Source of the DNA: Sanguibacter suarezii NBRC 16159
GTDB lineage: Bacteria; Actinomycetota; Actinomycetes; Actinomycetales; Cellulomonadaceae
DNA: 64,000 nt
Reading direction: 5' to 3'
Assembly: GCF_001552735.1 (NCBI RefSeq)
Contig: NZ_BCRT01000008.1
Span: 62,001 to 126,000, forward strand
A model generated the notes under the pieces. The model saw only the letters and a program-made list of their open reading frames with translations, had not been told where the DNA came from and ran no database searches. The translations under genes were made by a program, and so were the position numbers. Shown piece after piece: positions 1-7,969 of the stretch. Within the stretch, counting starts at the first letter, position 1; each line of letters starts with the position of its first letter.

Positions 1-170
1 TAGCGAGAATCTCCATGAAGGAGTGGCTTGGCAACGACCGTACCCGATCCGCCCCCGATCCGAAACGATCCGAGCGGACTTTTTTCGATCAGCTCGTCCC
101 CGGGACTCGCCCCAGCCCCCGCTGAACTCGTGAGCGACGGTCTTTCCCGCCGAGAAAACGCCCCTGGTGC

Positions 171-240
171 ACGAGTTCGACAGGGGATTCACGAGTTCGG
201 CGGAGGGTTCACGAGTTCGACTAATGGTTCACGAGTTCGG
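171..240. repeat. Four tandem 20-bp repeats with ACGAGTTCG core
   Basis: The core ACGAGTTCG starts at 171, 191, 211 and 231, exactly 20 bp apart, usually preceded by GGTTC or GATTC. A fifth copy lies in inverted orientation near 122-134 (GAACTCGTGAG). The spacing is just under two helical turns. It is far too short and too conserved between cores to be a CRISPR array. Function unknown; it could be a regulator-binding array or a genome-wide intergenic repeat. Confidence 0.75.
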
Positions 241-377
241 CGGCGGCGCGGCGGCGGGGTGACGGCGGAGGCGCTGAGGCGGGGTGGCGCCACGGGCGGG
301 GATGGTGGTGGCGGGCTGGCGACCGGGCCGCGAGTGCTCCGTGCGGTGCTATTCAGATCGGTCCTGGCAGGTTATGG

Positions 378-391
378 TTGTAACGATTCAA
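378..391. promoter_or_regulatory. Candidate LacI-type operator before 467 operon
   Basis: TTGTAACGATTCAA matches the 14-bp element found at 26132 and 38777 at 12 of 14 positions. It lies about 75 bp before the GTG start of the oxidoreductase operon, just after a weak -10-like TATGGT at 373-378. By inference it is bound by the LacI-family protein encoded at 24480-25583. Confidence 0.55.
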
Positions 392-466
392 ACGAGGGGT
401 CGACGTTGACTCCTCCGCACCGAACCGCAGTTCACCGTCGAAACGCGCCTGGAGCAGTGAGAGTCC

Positions 467-1939
467 GTGACCTCCGAGAACACCACACCCATCCGTCGTC
501 GCTACGCCGTCACCGGCCTCGGCCACCGCAGCGCGATGTACGTGACCGCGATCCTCGGTGAGCACGCCGACGTCGCCGAGCTCGTCGCCTTCTGCGAGCC
601 GAACCCCACCCGCCTGGCCGCTTACACCGCCATTGCCGCGCAGGCGGGGGTGACCGTCCCCGGCTACACCCCGGACGCCCTCGAGCAGATGATCCGCGAG
701 CAGCGCGTGGACACCGTCATCATCACCACCCCCGACCACACCCACGCCCGGCTCGTGGACCGCGCGCTGCGCGCAGGGGCCGACGTCGTCGTGGAGAAGC
801 CGCTCACCATCTCGGCCGAGGGGTGCCAGACCATCACCACGGCCGTGGCCGAGACCGGCCGCGGCGTCGTCATGACCTTCAACTACCGCTACGCCCCGCG
901 CAACAGCGAGCTCAAGCGCGTCATTGCCTCTGGTGAGATCGGCGAGGTCACCTCGGTGCACTTCGAGTGGGTGCTGGACACCGTGCACGGCGCGGACTAC
1001 TTCCGCCGCTGGCACCGCGACAAGGACAGCTCCGGCGGCCTGCTCATCCACAAGTCCAGCCACCACTTCGACCTCGTCAACTGGTGGATCGCCGACGCCC
1101 CCGAGCGCGTCTACGCCCGCGGCGGGCTCAAGGTCTACGGCGACACCTCCGTCGTCGCCCGCGAGATGGCCGACGCCGACGCCGCAGCCGGCCTGCCCCC
1201 GCGCCCCGCGCGCGGGACCGGAAGCGCGGACGGCACGCGCGGCTGGGAAGGGCGCACCGGGGACAAGTGGTCCCTCGACCTGCGCGCCGACGAGCGTCTG
1301 GCCGAGCTCTACCTCGAGGCAGAGCACCACGACGGATACATCCGTGACCAGGATGTCTTCAGCCCGGGCATCACCATCGAGGACAACCTCGCCCTCCTCG
1401 TCGACTACCGCCGCGGCGCGACCCTCACCTACTCCCTCAACGCCCACGGCCCCTGGGAGGGCTACCGGGTCACGGTCAACGGCACCAAGGGCCGTGCCGA
1501 GCTCGAGGTCGTCGAGCGTGGTTCGATCGAGTTCGACGAGCGCGGCCGCTCCATCCTCGACCCCTCCGCCACCCCCGACGCGTGGGAGGGCGACGACGTG
1601 CGCCCCTTCGGCGACACCCTCACCGTGCAGAAGCACTGGGAACGGGCGCGCCGGGTGGAGATCCCCGCCGGGATCGGCGGGCACGGCGGCGGCGACGCGA
1701 TCTTGCTGCAGGACGTCTTCCGCGCACCGGTCGACGGCCCGCGGCCCGACCCGCTCGGGCGTCCGGCCGGCTACGTCGACGGCGTGCGCGCCGTCGCGGT
1801 CGGCATCTCCGGCAACTCCTCGCTGGTCAGCGGCCTGCCGGTGATCGTCGACGAGCTCAACCTGGGCATCGACATCACCGTCCCGCGCCCGGGTTCCCTG
1901 CCCGACGCCGCCCGCGCACCCGAGCAGGTGACCGCATGA
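467..1939 (+). CDS. Gfo/Idh/MocA family oxidoreductase
   Basis: NAD(P)-dependent sugar or cyclitol dehydrogenase of the Gfo/Idh/MocA family, 490 aa, cytoplasmic (no signal peptide). An N-terminal Rossmann fold carries GLGHRS near residues 17-22. The family signature EKP is at 110-112 and a TFNYRY stretch follows. At 490 aa it is longer than the usual 330-400; the excess is a charged Gly/Arg/Pro-rich insertion around 235-265. The GTG start has GGAG about 12 bases before it. It is the first gene of a four-gene operon and overlaps the next by ATGA. The substrate cannot be read from sequence. The operator upstream suggests induction together with rhamnose genes. Confidence 0.85.
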   Translation: MTSENTTPIRRRYAVTGLGHRSAMYVTAILGEHADVAELVAFCEPNPTRLAAYTAIAAQAGVTVPGYTPDALEQMIREQRVDTVIITTPDHTHARLVDRALRAGADVVVEKPLTISAEGCQTITTAVAETGRGVVMTFNYRYAPRNSELKRVIASGEIGEVTSVHFEWVLDTVHGADYFRRWHRDKDSSGGLLIHKSSHHFDLVNWWIADAPERVYARGGLKVYGDTSVVAREMADADAAAGLPPRPARGTGSADGTRGWEGRTGDKWSLDLRADERLAELYLEAEHHDGYIRDQDVFSPGITIEDNLALLVDYRRGATLTYSLNAHGPWEGYRVTVNGTKGRAELEVVERGSIEFDERGRSILDPSATPDAWEGDDVRPFGDTLTVQKHWERARRVEIPAGIGGHGGGDAILLQDVFRAPVDGPRPDPLGRPAGYVDGVRAVAVGISGNSSLVSGLPVIVDELNLGIDITVPRPGSLPDAARAPEQVTA

Positions 1940-3258
1940 CCCGCGCGTACCGCGCCGCGATCGTCGGCACCGGCGGGATCGCCAACGCCCACGCCGAGGC
2001 CCTCGCCGCCGCGCCCGGGCGGGTGCGCCTGACCCACGCGGTCGACGTCGACCAGGAGCGGGCGTCGGAGTTCGCCGACCGTTGGTCGGTCCCGGGCGCG
2101 GCCCCGGTGATCGCCTCGACCGACCTCGCCGACGTCCTGGCACGCACCCGCGAGGCGGGCGAGCCGCTCGACCTCGTGCACGTGTGCACCCCGCCGCAGT
2201 CGCACTTCGCCCTCGCTGCGCAGGTGCTCGCCGCCGGCGTCGACGTGCTGCTGGAGAAGCCGCCGACACTCTCCCTGGCCGAGCTCGACCAGCTCATCGC
2301 CCTCGAGCAGGAGACCGGCGCGCACGTGGGCGTCGTCTTCCAGCACCGTTTCGGGGCGGGTGCGCAGCGGTTGCGGGCGATGCTCGACGCTGCGCCGTCG
2401 CCGCTCGGCCGCCCGCTCGTCGCGCTGTGCAACACCCTCTGGTACCGCGACGCGGAGTACTTCGCCGCGCCGTGGCGCGGTCGGTGGGACACCGAGGGCG
2501 GCGGGCCGACGATGGGTCACGGCATCCATCAGCTCGACCTGCTGCTCGCGGTGCTCGGGCCGTGGTCGGAGGTCACCGCGATGGCCGGGCGCCAGGCGCG
2601 CGAGACCGACACCGAGGACGTGTCGATGGCCGTGGTGCGCTTCGCCAACGGTGCGCTGGCCTCGGTGGTCAACTCCGTCGTCTCACCGCGCCAGACCTCG
2701 GCGCTGCGCTTCGACACCGAGCACGCCACGATCGAGCTCGAGCACCTCTACGGCTACACCGACGCTGACTGGACCTTCACCCCGGCGCCCGGGCGCGAGG
2801 ACCTCAAGGAGCTGTGGACCAGCGACCCGGACGCCGCGACGTCGAGCCACTCCTCCCAGGTGCTGGCGATCCTCGACGCCCTCGATGCCGGGCTGCCGCT
2901 GCCGGTGCCTGCCACCGACGCGCGCGAGACCATCGAGCTCGTCGCCGCCCTCTACGCCTCGGCCTTCACCGGCCGCCCGGTGCGCCGCGGCGAGATCGGG
3001 CCTGGGCATCCCTTCGCTGCGGCGATGGACGGCAGCGGCGCGCCCTGGGCGCGTCCGGCCGCCGCACCGGGGACCGAGCCCGACGCCGCAGAACCTCCCG
3101 CGGTCACCGCGCCGGTGCCGACCGTGGAGGCCGCGATCATCTCCGCGACCGTGCCGCCGTCTGCGGAGACACCCCCGTCACCGGCCGCGCACATCGTCGT
3201 GCCCGCAGCAGCCGGGCTCACCGCAGCACCGACCCCTATCACCGAGGAGACCCGATGA
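1936..3258 (+). CDS. Gfo/Idh/MocA family oxidoreductase
   Basis: Second Gfo/Idh/MocA-type dehydrogenase, 440 aa, from an ATG inside the stop overlap of the preceding gene. It shows an N-terminal dinucleotide motif GTGGIANAHA (11-20), EKPP at 107-110 and the C-terminal-domain motif GHGIHQLDLL. It is clearly a paralogue of the protein at 23125-24345: both carry WYR, WRGRW and GHGIHQ blocks. The last roughly 80 residues are an Ala/Pro/Thr-rich tail with no visible domain, which is unusual for the family. Being translationally coupled to a different Gfo/Idh protein suggests two successive redox steps, or a mixed complex, on one sugar-derived substrate. Confidence 0.85.
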   Translation: MTRAYRAAIVGTGGIANAHAEALAAAPGRVRLTHAVDVDQERASEFADRWSVPGAAPVIASTDLADVLARTREAGEPLDLVHVCTPPQSHFALAAQVLAAGVDVLLEKPPTLSLAELDQLIALEQETGAHVGVVFQHRFGAGAQRLRAMLDAAPSPLGRPLVALCNTLWYRDAEYFAAPWRGRWDTEGGGPTMGHGIHQLDLLLAVLGPWSEVTAMAGRQARETDTEDVSMAVVRFANGALASVVNSVVSPRQTSALRFDTEHATIELEHLYGYTDADWTFTPAPGREDLKELWTSDPDAATSSHSSQVLAILDALDAGLPLPVPATDARETIELVAALYASAFTGRPVRRGEIGPGHPFAAAMDGSGAPWARPAAAPGTEPDAAEPPAVTAPVPTVEAAIISATVPPSAETPPSPAAHIVVPAAAGLTAAPTPITEETR

Positions 3259-4310
3259 CCCGCCTCACCCTGACCGACGACGGCACGGCTCTCGCGGTCC
3301 ACCTCGCCCCCGCCCCTGGCGCCCTCGGCGCACCCACCGAGCTCATCCGGTACGTCTACCGTCCCACCGACGTCCAGCTCGAGTCCCCGCGCCCCTACTT
3401 CCACCCGATCCGCACGGCCGGGGGAGACCTCGTCTCCCTGTTCCGCCCGCACGACCACGTCTGGCACAAGGGCATCGCCTGGTCGCTGCCGAACGTGGGC
3501 CCGCACAACTTCTGGGGCGGACCGACCTTCGTCAAGGGCGAGGGCTACGTCCAGCTCGACAACGACGGCTCGATGGTCCACGAAGGCTTCACCGCCGAGC
3601 GGGTCGACGACGACGGCGTCTTCGTCACCGAGTCCCTCGCCTGGTTCACCCAGGCGGGCGAGCGCGTGGTCAAGGAGGTGCGCTCCTTCTCCGTGACCGT
3701 CGCCGACCCCACCGACGCCCCCGACGCCGTCGCAGACCCCACCGACCCCGCAGCATGGGTCCTCACCTTCTCCTCCACGATGACCAACGTCTCCGGAGGG
3801 GACCTGCCCATCGGCAGCCCGACCACCAACGGCCGGGAGAACGCCGGCTACGGCGGCCTGTTCTGGCGCGGCCCGCGGTCCTTCACCGGCGGCACCATCC
3901 TCGCCCCGGACTTCGCCGGCGGCGAAGAGATCCGCGGCCAGCGCGCACCGTGGATGGGCTTCACCGGCACCCACGACGAGAGCGCCCGCCAGTCGACCCT
4001 CGTCATGGTCGACGACCGCGGCAACCCTCGCGGCCCCGCCTCCCCGGGCCAGGACCCCGAGTGGTTCGCGCGCAACGAGTGGTTCGCCTGCGTCTGCGCG
4101 ACGCCGTTCTTCAGCGAGGAGATCCCCTTCGCACCCCAGGACTCCCTCACTTTCCGCTACGCGGTCGTCGTGGCCGACGGCGGCGCGGACCCCGCGCGCG
4201 GTGAGCACCTCGCCGCGCTGGGCCGCGGCGTGCTCGGGACCGAGGACCCGCAGGCAGCGCGCACGCACGGCGCCGACGACCCGCTCGCCGCGAGCACACC
4301 TGCTCGATGA
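3255..4310 (+). CDS. DUF6807 / PmoA-like family protein
   Basis: 351-aa protein resembling the DUF6807 family, often labelled PmoA after a superficial link to methane oxygenase. Visible features are the motif FRPHDHVWHKGIAWS, a GRENAGYGGLFWRGP block and a late WFARNEWFACVCATPFF block. No signal peptide or membrane segment is seen. The His-rich HDHVWH cluster could bind metal. The biochemical function of the family is not established to my knowledge. It commonly sits beside Gfo/Idh dehydrogenases, as here, where it overlaps both neighbours by ATGA. A role in carbohydrate processing is inferred only from context. Confidence 0.75.
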   Translation: MTRLTLTDDGTALAVHLAPAPGALGAPTELIRYVYRPTDVQLESPRPYFHPIRTAGGDLVSLFRPHDHVWHKGIAWSLPNVGPHNFWGGPTFVKGEGYVQLDNDGSMVHEGFTAERVDDDGVFVTESLAWFTQAGERVVKEVRSFSVTVADPTDAPDAVADPTDPAAWVLTFSSTMTNVSGGDLPIGSPTTNGRENAGYGGLFWRGPRSFTGGTILAPDFAGGEEIRGQRAPWMGFTGTHDESARQSTLVMVDDRGNPRGPASPGQDPEWFARNEWFACVCATPFFSEEIPFAPQDSLTFRYAVVVADGGADPARGEHLAALGRGVLGTEDPQAARTHGADDPLAASTPAR

Positions 4311-5104
4311 CCGCTCCGCCGCCCCCGGTGCACCCGTTCCCGGGCGGCACCAGCGTCTCCCACCTGCGCGTCTACGACTGGCCGACGTCGGACGGCGTCG
4401 GCGTGGTGGGCGGCGGCACCCCGCACCTGCACACCGCCTCCGACGAGGGGTACGTCGTGCTCCGCGGAGCGGGCGCCGTCCAGACGCTGGGCCCGCACGG
4501 CTATGCCGAGCACAGGCTCAGGGAGGGGTCGATGCTGTGGTTCCAGCCCGGTGTCGTGCACCGGCTGGTCAACGACGGCGACCTGGAGATCCTCGTCGTC
4601 ATGTCCAACGCCGGTCTGCCCGAGGCGGGGGACGCGATCATGACCTTCCCCCCGCACGTGCTCGCCGACGCCGAGCGGTACCGGGCGGCGGCGACGCTGC
4701 CCGAGGGGCCGCCCGGGCGGGACGCGGAGATCGCCGCGGCCGCCCGCGCGCGCCGCGACCTCGCCGTCGACGGCTTCACCACCCTGCGCGACCGCGTCCT
4801 GGCCGAGGGTCCCGCCCAGCCCATGCAGGAGCTGTACGACGCCGCCGCGCGCCTGGTCCGCCACCGCGTGCCCGGGTGGCACACCACCTGGCAGGCGACG
4901 GTCGTCGCGTCGGCCCACGCCACCGACCAGGCCTTGTCCGACCTCGCCCAGGGCACCGGCCCGCACCTGGCCCGCGCCCAGATCTCAGCGACGAACGCCG
5001 ACCCGGGTCTGCGCTACGGCATGTGCGGACGCCTGACCACCTGGCGCTCGTCCGCCCCCCAGCGGCCGGATGTCAGGCATGTCGGCTCGGTCGAGCAGAC
5101 GTGA
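4307..5104 (+). CDS. Cupin domain protein
   Basis: 265-aa protein with an N-terminal cupin barrel at about residues 20-110: the sugar-binding-type motif HLHTASDEGYVVLRG, then a second block PGVVHRLVNDGDLEILVVMSN. Metal-ligand histidines and a glutamate are present in the first block. The C-terminal half (about 120-265) is helical with no family I recognise. It starts in an ATGA overlap and is the last gene of the oxidoreductase/DUF6807 operon. It could be a sugar isomerase, epimerase or binding accessory. Catalysis is not proven by sequence. Confidence 0.75.
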   Translation: MTAPPPPVHPFPGGTSVSHLRVYDWPTSDGVGVVGGGTPHLHTASDEGYVVLRGAGAVQTLGPHGYAEHRLREGSMLWFQPGVVHRLVNDGDLEILVVMSNAGLPEAGDAIMTFPPHVLADAERYRAAATLPEGPPGRDAEIAAAARARRDLAVDGFTTLRDRVLAEGPAQPMQELYDAAARLVRHRVPGWHTTWQATVVASAHATDQALSDLAQGTGPHLARAQISATNADPGLRYGMCGRLTTWRSSAPQRPDVRHVGSVEQT

Positions 5105-5133
5105 ACGACTGCGTTGACCCGTCGCTGTCCCGA

Positions 5134-5316
5134 TCACACGGACGGGTCCGCAGGCCCTTCGTCGCTGGGCCGCGGGGACAGGGAGGACGGCCGCTGGGTG
5201 TCACGGGCCCGACCCTTCCACATCCGGAAGGCGAGGCACAGCAGCGCGACCACCGCCAGAACCATGGCGAGCCACAGGTAGTCGTAGGCGGCATTCGCCA
5301 TCCCGAGACTGATCAC
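5134..5316 (-). CDS. Small single-pass membrane protein
   Basis: Proposed 60-aa protein with one clear hydrophobic helix (YLWLAMVLAVVALLCLAFRMW), followed by a basic-polar tail rich in Ser, Pro and Asp. I chose GTG at 5316 because GGAG stands 8 bases upstream; ATG at 5301 is the alternative. It is convergent with the cupin gene. The same frame stays open much further upstream, but that part lies antisense to the esterase gene and has no character of its own. Function unknown. Confidence 0.5.
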   Translation of the reverse strand: MISLGMANAAYDYLWLAMVLAVVALLCLAFRMWKGRARDTQRPSSLSPRPSDEGPADPSV

Positions 5317-5505
5317 CAGGTCTTCTCCGTCCACGTGAAGGGTGGCCCTCCCCGGGCGAGAGCGCTCAGGAGCGGACCGATGCCACAGCGTACCGGACCG
5401 TCCCGGTATGACCGGTAGGTCTGATCGGTGGCGTCCGGCTCTGACGTAGACCCCCGCTCTCCTCGCTGTTCCCCCACCCCGCCCCACCCACGAAAGGCCC
5501 CCGCC

Positions 5506-6516
5506 ATGCCTCAGTTCGACCTGCCGCTGCCCGAGCTCGAGGCCTACCGGCCTGACCGTGAGGAACCTGCCGACTTCGACGCGTTCTGGTTGCGGACCCT
5601 GGCCGAGCAGGACGCCGCCCACCCCCTGGAGGCGACCTTCGAGCGGGTGGACACCGGCCTGACCGAGGTGATCACCGAGGACGTGACGTACACCGGATTC
5701 GGCGGGCAGCCGATCAAGGCGTGGCTGCACCGACCGGCCCACGCGAGCGGCCCCCTGCCCACGGTGGTCACGTACATCGGCTACGGCGGCGGGCGCGGGC
5801 TCAGCCACGAGCACGTGCTGCACGCCGTCGCCGGCCGCGCGCACCTGGTCATGGACAACCGCGGCCAGGGCAGCGGCCACCAGATCGGGGACACCGGCGA
5901 CGCCGGGGAGACCGGCGCGCACGCCGCCGGGTTCCTCACCTCCGGGATCGACTCACCGGACACCTACTTCTACCGGCGCATCTACGTCGACGCCGAGCGC
6001 GCCGTCCGGGTGGCCCGCAGCCACGCGAACGTGGACACGGCCGACGTCATGGTCTCCGGCGGGTCCCAGGGCGGGGCGCTCAGCCTGGCCGCGGCGGCGC
6101 TCACGGAGCTGCGCGACGGCGTCGGGCACCCGCCGCTGCGGGCCGCGATCGTGGACGTGCCCTTCCTGTCGCACGTGCGCCGCGCCTCGGTGCTGACCGA
6201 CGCCTTCCCCTACGCCGAGCTGGTCCAGTACTTCCACACCCACCGCGACCGCATCGAGCAGGCCTTTGGCACGCTGAGCTATTTCGACGCGATGAACCTC
6301 GCCGCGCGGGTCACCATCCCGGGGCTGTTCTCGGTGGGGCTGATGGACCAGATCTGTCCGCCGTCCACGGTCTACGCGGCGTACAACCACTACGCCGGGA
6401 GCAAGGAGATGGTCGTCTACCCCTACAACGGCCACGAGAACGGCGGACCGTTCCAGGACGCGCAGCACCTGCGTTTCGCCGCCGCGCACCTGGGCGGCGC
6501 GCGGCTGCTGTCCTGA
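5506..6516 (+). CDS. Acetylxylan esterase / cephalosporin-C deacetylase family hydrolase
   Basis: 336-aa alpha/beta hydrolase of the AXE1 family, which removes acetyl groups from xylo-oligosaccharides and similar small acetylated sugars. The nucleophile elbow GGSQGG puts Ser at about 187. MDNRGQG near 116-122, the late acid block GLMDQICPP and GHENG (histidine) complete the triad region. Length is typical (about 320-330). It has no signal peptide, so it should act inside the cell on imported oligosaccharides. ATG 5506 has AAAGG 8 bases upstream. It is monocistronic, and no copy of the rhamnose-type operator was seen before it. Confidence 0.85.
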   Translation: MPQFDLPLPELEAYRPDREEPADFDAFWLRTLAEQDAAHPLEATFERVDTGLTEVITEDVTYTGFGGQPIKAWLHRPAHASGPLPTVVTYIGYGGGRGLSHEHVLHAVAGRAHLVMDNRGQGSGHQIGDTGDAGETGAHAAGFLTSGIDSPDTYFYRRIYVDAERAVRVARSHANVDTADVMVSGGSQGGALSLAAAALTELRDGVGHPPLRAAIVDVPFLSHVRRASVLTDAFPYAELVQYFHTHRDRIEQAFGTLSYFDAMNLAARVTIPGLFSVGLMDQICPPSTVYAAYNHYAGSKEMVVYPYNGHENGGPFQDAQHLRFAAAHLGGARLLS

Positions 6517-6598
6517 GCCGGCGGGAGAGGGCTGGGCCCGGCGTGACAGGCCGTCGTCGAGCGGGTGAAACAGCGGCGGTACCTGCGCATCTGGGCGA

Positions 6599-6624
6599 TT
6601 TGCTCGGCGCGCCCGGGGTATCCT
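6599..6624 (+). promoter_or_regulatory. Possible promoter of the FHA-kinase operon
   Basis: A GGGTAT-like -10 (about 6617-6622) follows a TTTGCT-like element at 6599-6604. The stretch lies about 70 bp before the first FHA gene and is the only promoter-like sequence in the 176-bp gap. The spacing is short for a housekeeping promoter; GGGTAT resembles SigB/SigF-type -10 boxes. Weak call. Confidence 0.25.
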
Positions 6625-6692
6625 ACTGAGGTCCATGCCCTTGTTCGGGTCTGACCTGGAACCCCGTGCGGGTCGACGAGAGAGAGGCCGGA

Positions 6693-7082
6693 ATGAGCGA
6701 GCTGCGCAGCAGCGCCACCCGAGCGGTGCGACCGGCCGGCGGCCCTCACGTGGTGCTGCGCCTCTCCGACGGACGCAGCCTGCCGTTGCGGGGCATGACC
6801 CTGCTGGGCCGCCACCCCCAGCCCACCGGCGACGAGATCATCACCGACCTCATCGCCCTCGACGACCCGCGCCGCACGGTGTCCAAGACGCACCTGCTCG
6901 TAGGGATGGACGCCCGCAGCTTGTTCGTCCAAGATAGGCACTCGACCAACGGCACCATCGTCACCCTGGGCGACGGCCAGCAGATCCTGTGCGCCCCGGG
7001 CCAGACGATCCGCGTGCCCCCCGGGGCGACGGTCTCCTTCGGTGACTTCAGCTTCATCCCCGACTTCCATCAGAACGGCTGA
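6693..7082 (+). CDS. FHA domain protein (small)
   Basis: 129-aa cytoplasmic protein made almost entirely of one forkhead-associated domain, which binds phosphothreonine. Seen are the strand pattern LRGMTLLGRHP, SKTHLLV and the hallmark DRHSTNGT at about 81-88. The ATG at 6693 has GAGAGAGG upstream. It is the first gene of the operon that next encodes a PP2C phosphatase, a second FHA protein and a Ser/Thr kinase, so it is probably an adaptor that reads the kinase's output. Confidence 0.9.
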   Translation: MSELRSSATRAVRPAGGPHVVLRLSDGRSLPLRGMTLLGRHPQPTGDEIITDLIALDDPRRTVSKTHLLVGMDARSLFVQDRHSTNGTIVTLGDGQQILCAPGQTIRVPPGATVSFGDFSFIPDFHQNG

Positions 7083-7084
7083 AC

Positions 7085-7969
7085 ATGTACGCGGCATGGG
7101 GCTCGGCCACAGACACCGGGAGGGTGCGCACCCTCAACGAGGACGCCCTGGTGGCCCTGGCCCCGATCTTCCTCGTCGCCGACGGCATGGGTGGGCACGA
7201 CGCCGGTGACGTCGCCAGCAGGCTCGTGGTGGAGGAGTGCTCGGTCCTGGTGGGCCGCCCCTCCGTGACGATCGAGGACCTGCAGGGCTGCTTCCAGCGC
7301 GCGGCCGCGCGCATGCGCGAGGTGCTCGCCGGGCGCAGCGCCGGCGCGACCGTGGCCGGCGCCGCGATCGCCAGGCACGACGACGCCGCGTACTGGCTGG
7401 TCTTCAACATGGGCGACTCCCGGGTGTACCGGATGGTCGACGGCGACCTCGTCCAGGTGACGGTCGACCACTCGGTGGTCCAGGAGCTCCTCGAGGCCGG
7501 CACGCTGAGCGCCGACGAGGCCTCCGTGCACGCGGACCGTCACGTGGTCACCCGCGCGCTGGCCACCGACTCTGCCTCCGAGCCGGACTACTGGATGATC
7601 CCGGCCACCCGTGACGACCGGCTGCTCATCTGCTCCGACGGTCTCACCGACGAGCTGTCCGACGCCCAGATCCAGGAGATCCTGCGCACCGAGACCGACG
7701 CCCAGGAGGCCGCGGAGGCTCTTGTCGCGGCGGCCCTGGAGGCCGGCGGCCGGGACAACGTGAGCGTCGTGGTCGTGGACGTCGCGATCGTCTGGCACGA
7801 GCTCATCGGGGACCGGACCCAGAGCCACGGCGGCGCCGACGGCACCGACGGCACTGACGGCACTGATGGTGCAGACGGTGACCAGCGCGGCCTGGACGGG
7901 CTGGCGACGGAGTGGGACGAGCAGACGCACGGGATCACCCAGCCGCGGGTGCGGGGGGCGATCGCATGA
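7085..7969 (+). CDS. PP2C-family Ser/Thr phosphatase
   Basis: 294-aa metal-dependent protein phosphatase (PstP/Stp type) expected to reverse phosphorylation by the kinase at 9225. Motifs in order: TGRVRTLNEDA (metal Asp), VADGMGGHDAG, GATVAGAAI, NMGDSRVYR, DHSVVQ, ICSDGLTDEL and GRDNVSVVVV. After the catalytic domain (about 1-245) comes a tail with a Gly-Thr-Asp repeat encoded by four 9-bp units near 7840-7878. There is no transmembrane segment, unlike mycobacterial PstP, so it appears cytosolic. It begins 2 bases after the FHA stop and overlaps the next gene by ATGA. Confidence 0.92.
   Translation: MYAAWGSATDTGRVRTLNEDALVALAPIFLVADGMGGHDAGDVASRLVVEECSVLVGRPSVTIEDLQGCFQRAAARMREVLAGRSAGATVAGAAIARHDDAAYWLVFNMGDSRVYRMVDGDLVQVTVDHSVVQELLEAGTLSADEASVHADRHVVTRALATDSASEPDYWMIPATRDDRLLICSDGLTDELSDAQIQEILRTETDAQEAAEALVAAALEAGGRDNVSVVVVDVAIVWHELIGDRTQSHGGADGTDGTDGTDGADGDQRGLDGLATEWDEQTHGITQPRVRGAIA

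Larger units (their letters stand above)
1..466. other. Non-coding leader with tandem repeats
   Basis: No convincing gene is seen here. A TTG-initiated frame from 28 has an AAGGAG-like sequence before it, but its translation is low-complexity, runs through tandem repeats and overlaps the next gene, so it is not called. The stretch holds a four-copy 20-bp repeat (171-240), one inverted copy of its core (about 122-134) and a LacI-type operator at 378-391. Confidence 0.6.

Noticed and set aside
57-76. CCGAAACGATCC as a sixth LacI-type operator
   Set aside because: Only the AACGAT core matches and the flanks TTG/TCA are missing; too weak to call.
171-240. Possible CRISPR array
   Set aside because: Units are 20 bp in total with no spacer-length variable segments and no cas genes nearby.
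28-561. TTG-started frame preceded by AAGGAG
   Set aside because: Encodes low-complexity sequence through the tandem repeats and overlaps the 467 gene; no homology features.
353-2269. Long minus-strand open frame of 638 codons
   Set aside because: Antisense to the two Gfo/Idh genes; Arg/Gly/Val-rich shadow translation caused by high GC with no family features.
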